Shown in pieces: positions 6,040 through 6,307 of a stretch of DNA of 6,307 nt. The DNA comes from Fidelibacterota bacterium. Lineage in GTDB: Bacteria > Fidelibacterota > Fidelibacteria > Fidelibacterales > Fidelibacteraceae. Both the position numbers and the translations under genes were made by a program. The first letter of the stretch is position 1. Each line of letters starts with the position of its first letter. Below the pieces are notes generated by a model, which saw only the letters and a list, made by a program, of their open reading frames with translations, searched no databases and was not told the DNA's origin. The stretch covers positions 1-6,307 of the forward strand of contig JAGLUM010000141.1 of the NCBI GenBank assembly GCA_023134755.1. Direction: 5' to 3'.

Positions 6040-6068
6040 ATCAATAAAAATACTATTAGAAAATATTT

Positions 6069-6307
6069 ATGACCAAACTCATCTCACATGCTAAAATCAA
6101 TCTTGGTCTCCGCATTCTGGGACGTCGTCGGGAAGACGGTTATCATTTATTGGAAACCATTTTTCAAGAAATAGATTTCGCTGATGAGATCATAGTTCAT
6201 TACAAGAAACAAACCAGACCATCATCTGCTTTATTTCGCGCCCCCGTTAAACAAAATAATTTTGCCGGCAATCGATTTACGCTTGTATGTGACCATCCTG
6301 ATATTCC
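6069..6307 (+). CDS. ispE: 4-diphosphocytidyl-2-C-methyl-D-erythritol kinase IspE (5' part, cut by window end)
   Basis: IspE, a GHMP-superfamily kinase, phosphorylates CDP-methylerythritol with ATP. This is the step between those of IspD and IspF, both encoded just upstream. Only 79 codons plus two bases are present. The diagnostic N-terminus is clear: [21 protein letters not shown] (6-26) with K9 and the DGYH block (23-26), then [14 protein letters not shown] (28-41). The ATG at 6069 places the AKINL motif at residue 8, as usual for the family. The 29-nt spacer after gltX is AT-rich and has no good ribosome site; AGAAAA is the best candidate. The ATP-binding glycine-rich loop, expected further on, is outside the window, so whether the gene is intact cannot be judged. 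Confidence 0.93.
   Translation, partial: MTKLISHAKINLGLRILGRRREDGYHLLETIFQEIDFADEIIVHYKKQTRPSSALFRAPVKQNNFAGNRFTLVCDHPDI

Noticed and set aside
6026..6056. Promoter for ispE (TTCAAA then TACTAT)
   Set aside because: The spacer is 19 nt, both boxes are poor matches, and the 29-nt gap to gltX fits simple operon read-through.

Overview
The window is a dense, mostly single-strand bacterial housekeeping block, with all recognised genes on the + strand. The order is: the last codons of an unidentified gene, ruvB, queA, a 381-base non-coding gap, ispD, ispF, a DedA-family membrane protein gene, gltX, and the 5' part of ispE, which runs off the end. Coding DNA has moderate to low GC and the gaps are very AT-rich. 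QueA reads like the Bacteroidota/Chlorobi version of the enzyme ([10 protein letters not shown] instead of [21 protein letters not shown], and the tail [16 protein letters not shown]). The short upstream fragment could be the end of an outer-membrane beta-barrel protein. Together these suggest a member of the FCB group (Bacteroidota, Chlorobiota, Neomarinimicrobiota or relatives). This is inference from remembered family signatures, not a database placement.

Region 1 (1-2373): the fragment ends at 85 with a small hairpin and T-run over its stop codon. ruvB (Holliday-junction branch migration motor) and queA (queuosine tRNA modification) follow and overlap by 14 nt. A clear intrinsic terminator with a C(UUCG)G loop closes this unit at 2341-2373.

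Region 2 (2374-2692): this gap contains no convincing gene but has structure. It holds a tandem TAAGTCGA octamer, two near-perfect palindromes (ACTTG-CCT-CAAGT flanked by A and T runs) with a third decayed copy, a five-unit heptamer tract (consensus TYACGAC), and a promoter with a consensus TATAAT box only five bases before the ispD ATG. ispD is therefore likely to be read from a leaderless or nearly leaderless mRNA.

Region 3 (2693-6307): ispD, ispF, the dedA gene, gltX and ispE appear to form one unit. IspD, IspE and IspF catalyse three consecutive steps of the MEP pathway of isoprenoid precursor synthesis, converting MEP to MEcPP. The DedA protein belongs to a family that includes undecaprenyl-phosphate translocases, so it may act on a product of the same pathway. 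gltX (glutamyl-tRNA synthetase) has a 122-nt leader whose Shine-Dalgarno sequence could pair with two different upstream CTCCT segments.

I found no CRISPR array, insertion sequence, RNA gene, phage gene or defence system, and no evidence of a wholly new biological system. The most interesting parts are the structured gap before ispD, the probable leaderless start of ispD, and the placement of a DedA gene inside an isoprenoid cluster.
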